Made by a program: the position numbers and the translations under genes. Positions 5,556 through 6,888 of a stretch of DNA of 6,888 nt are shown here, piece after piece. The notes below the pieces were generated by a model. It was not told the DNA's origin, ran no database searches, and worked only from the letters and a program-made list of their open reading frames with translations. Source of the stretch: an uncultured Lachnospiraceae bacterium (GTDB taxonomy: Bacteria; Bacillota; Clostridia; Lachnospirales; Lachnospiraceae); contig CACXFD010000214.1 in NCBI GenBank assembly GCA_902766845.1, forward strand, positions 1-6,888. Reading direction: 5' to 3'. Within the stretch, counting starts at the first letter, position 1; each line of letters starts with the position of its first letter.

Positions 5556-6888
5556 AACGACTCCTCCTGTATATGAAGCCCCAGTGGAAGACGGCGCTGC
5601 TCTGCCTGTTCTTCGTGCTGGTCAGCACGCTGCTCGAATTGTATGAGCCCGTTTTGGTCGGAGACACGATCGACCGGTACATCACCGGATACGGCCTGCC
5701 CTACGTAGCCGCCGAAGACGGAAACATCGAGTTTGACGGCGTCACGTACCGCAAGCTCAAGGAAGCCTCGGATCCGGACGCCGCGTACGGGGCCGTGGTC
5801 CTCAAAGATGATGTTTACTACTGGATGTCCGGCCTGGACCTCGAGCAGGTCCGCGCGGCCGGTGAGGCAGAGGAATCGCAGATCACGGTATCGGACGGTC
5901 AGGCCTCGGTGGTCCTGAACGGAGAGACGGTCGCGGCCCGCGCCCTGTCACGCGAGGACCTGAAGATCCTGCGCGGCACGGACTTTTCCGGGATCGTCCG
6001 CGCGGTCCTGCTGTACCTGGTCCTGCTGGCCTTCCTGTTCGTGATCCGCCGGACGCAGTATATGACGCTGCAGAAGATGGGCCAGAACATCGTTTTCTCG
6101 ATCCGCCAGGAACTGTTCGAACACGTCGAAGGCCTGTCGATGAAGTTCTTCGACACCACGCCGGTCGGCACCATCGTGACGCGAATCACGAACGATGTCG
6201 AGGCCCTGAACGAGATGTATTCGAACATCCTCGTGAACGTGATCCAGAACTCGCTGCGCATCATCGGGATCATCGTGATGATGCTCGTGATGAATGTGCG
6301 CATGAGTCTCTATGCCTGCGCGATGGTCCCGATCGTGGCCGTGCTGTCGTATTTCTTCCGCACGTTCGCGCGCAGGGCCTATGACCTGACCCGTACGCAG
6401 GTGACCGGCATCAATATCTTCCTGTCGGAGCACCTGTCCGGCATGCGCGTGATCCAGATGTTCCGCCGCGAGCAGGTCAAGGACGAGCAGTTCCGCGGCC
6501 GCAGCAAGGACCTGTACCGCGCGAATTTCCGCGAGACCATGACGTTCGCGGTCTTCCGGCCGCTGATCAACATGACCTATTACATCGCCCGCGCGATGGT
6601 CCTGCTCGGCGGCGGCTATCTGGTCCTGCGCGGACAGATCACGCTCGGCGTGCTCTACATTTTCTCGCAGTACACCGGAAACCTCTATGAGCCGATCCAG
6701 GATCTCGCGGAGGAGATCTCTTCGCTGCAGCACGCGGTCGCGTCCGCTAACAAGATCTTTACGATCCTGGACGTGCAGCCGGTCGTCGTGGAAGCCGAAG
6801 ACGCGCATGAACTCAAAGACGTGCGCGGCGAGATCGAGTTCGATCATGTCTGGTTCGCTTACAATGAGGACAATTATGTCCTGAAGGA
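5552..6888 (+). CDS. bmrD: ABC exporter half-transporter, BmrD/YheH-like subunit with extracellular insertion (3' partial)
   Basis: The frame is open from ATG 5552 to the window end: 445 codons plus two bases. It begins with a short basic N-terminus and TM1 (residues about 13-36). About 100 extra residues follow (45-146, bases about 5684-5989), acidic and soluble in character, then TM2 (148-166). Ordinary type I exporter sequence resumes: coupling region F-F-D-T-T-P-V-G and T-R-I-T-N-D-V-E-A-L near 199-219, TM3-TM4 at about 227-270, and TM5-TM6 at about 335-385. The nucleotide-binding domain starts near 427 with A-loop Tyr437; Walker A lies beyond the window. A TM1-TM2 insertion of this size is the hallmark of BmrD/YheH (about 670 residues), whose insert is extracellular. 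It should pair with the upstream BmrC-like subunit and supply the catalytic Glu; that is a prediction, since the relevant part is not visible. Confidence 0.92.
   Translation, partial: MKRLLLYMKPQWKTALLCLFFVLVSTLLELYEPVLVGDTIDRYITGYGLPYVAAEDGNIEFDGVTYRKLKEASDPDAAYGAVVLKDDVYYWMSGLDLEQVRAAGEAEESQITVSDGQASVVLNGETVAARALSREDLKILRGTDFSGIVRAVLLYLVLLAFLFVIRRTQYMTLQKMGQNIVFSIRQELFEHVEGLSMKFFDTTPVGTIVTRITNDVEALNEMYSNILVNVIQNSLRIIGIIVMMLVMNVRMSLYACAMVPIVAVLSYFFRTFARRAYDLTRTQVTGINIFLSEHLSGMRVIQMFRREQVKDEQFRGRSKDLYRANFRETMTFAVFRPLINMTYYIARAMVLLGGGYLVLRGQITLGVLYIFSQYTGNLYEPIQDLAEEISSLQHAVASANKIFTILDVQPVVVEAEDAHELKDVRGEIEFDHVWFAYNEDNYVLK

Noticed and set aside
5948..6847. Antisense open frame of 299 codons opposite the BmrD-like gene
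   Set aside because: The sense strand encodes an unmistakable ABC transporter throughout; the antisense product is a His/Asp/Arg-rich composition artefact.
1..6888. tRNA or rRNA genes, CRISPR array, insertion sequence or transposase remnants
   Set aside because: The window is almost fully occupied by coding sequence of uniform composition; I saw no regular spaced repeats, terminal inverted repeats or cloverleaf-like segment in the only non-coding gap (3557-3800).

Overview
The window looks like a piece of a GC-rich (roughly 60% by eye) chromosome or metagenomic contig from a Gram-positive bacterium, most likely a gut-type Bacillota (Clostridia or Erysipelotrichia). The evidence is strong AGGAGG-type ribosome binding sites, a large wall-type surface protein with Big_2 and cohesin-like modules and a C-terminal membrane anchor, and a BmrC/BmrD (YheI/YheH) type heterodimeric ABC exporter, a Bacillota-typical pair. 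I cannot place it to genus. Everything real is on the + strand.

Region 1 (bases 2-3556): the last 1184 codons of a very large extracellular protein whose N-terminus lies upstream of the window. In order it carries the end of an Fn3-like domain with a D-x-AGNES motif, as in cell-envelope S8 peptidases of the lactocepin type; an unrecognised Trp/Gly-rich domain; a Big_2 Ig-like domain; a region that looks like part of a beta-propeller; a long acidic Pro/Ala/Glu/Thr linker; a cohesin-like domain; two divergent copies of a roughly 75-residue module; Ser/Gly/Asn and Thr/Glu linkers; a degenerate sortase-like VPKTD motif; and a hydrophobic tail of up to three helices ending in KKK. No catalytic domain is inside the window.

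Region 2 (bases 3557-3800): a compact intergenic region. It holds a strong Rho-independent terminator closing the surface-protein gene (3592-3627), then a textbook sigma-A promoter with an extended -10 (3667-3695), then a leader of about 100 bases. The leader contains a possible 34-codon leader peptide overlapping the next gene, and base-pairing that could hide or expose the ribosome binding site. B. subtilis bmrCD is preceded by a leader ORF (bmrB) that acts by attenuation, so this leader deserves attention.

Region 3 (bases 3801-6888): two translationally coupled half-transporter genes (ATGA overlap at 5552-5555). The first is a complete 584-residue BmrC-like subunit with a canonical LSGGQ but Asp in place of the catalytic Glu after Walker B. 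The second is a BmrD-like subunit cut by the window end just inside its nucleotide-binding domain. It carries about 100 extra residues between TM1 and TM2, matching the extracellular domain known in BmrD. Together they should form one asymmetric heterodimeric drug or lipid-type exporter. I see no RNA genes, CRISPR array, insertion sequence or attachment site, and no clearly novel system. The least explained parts are the leader of the exporter operon, the membrane anchor of the surface protein and its unrecognised domains.
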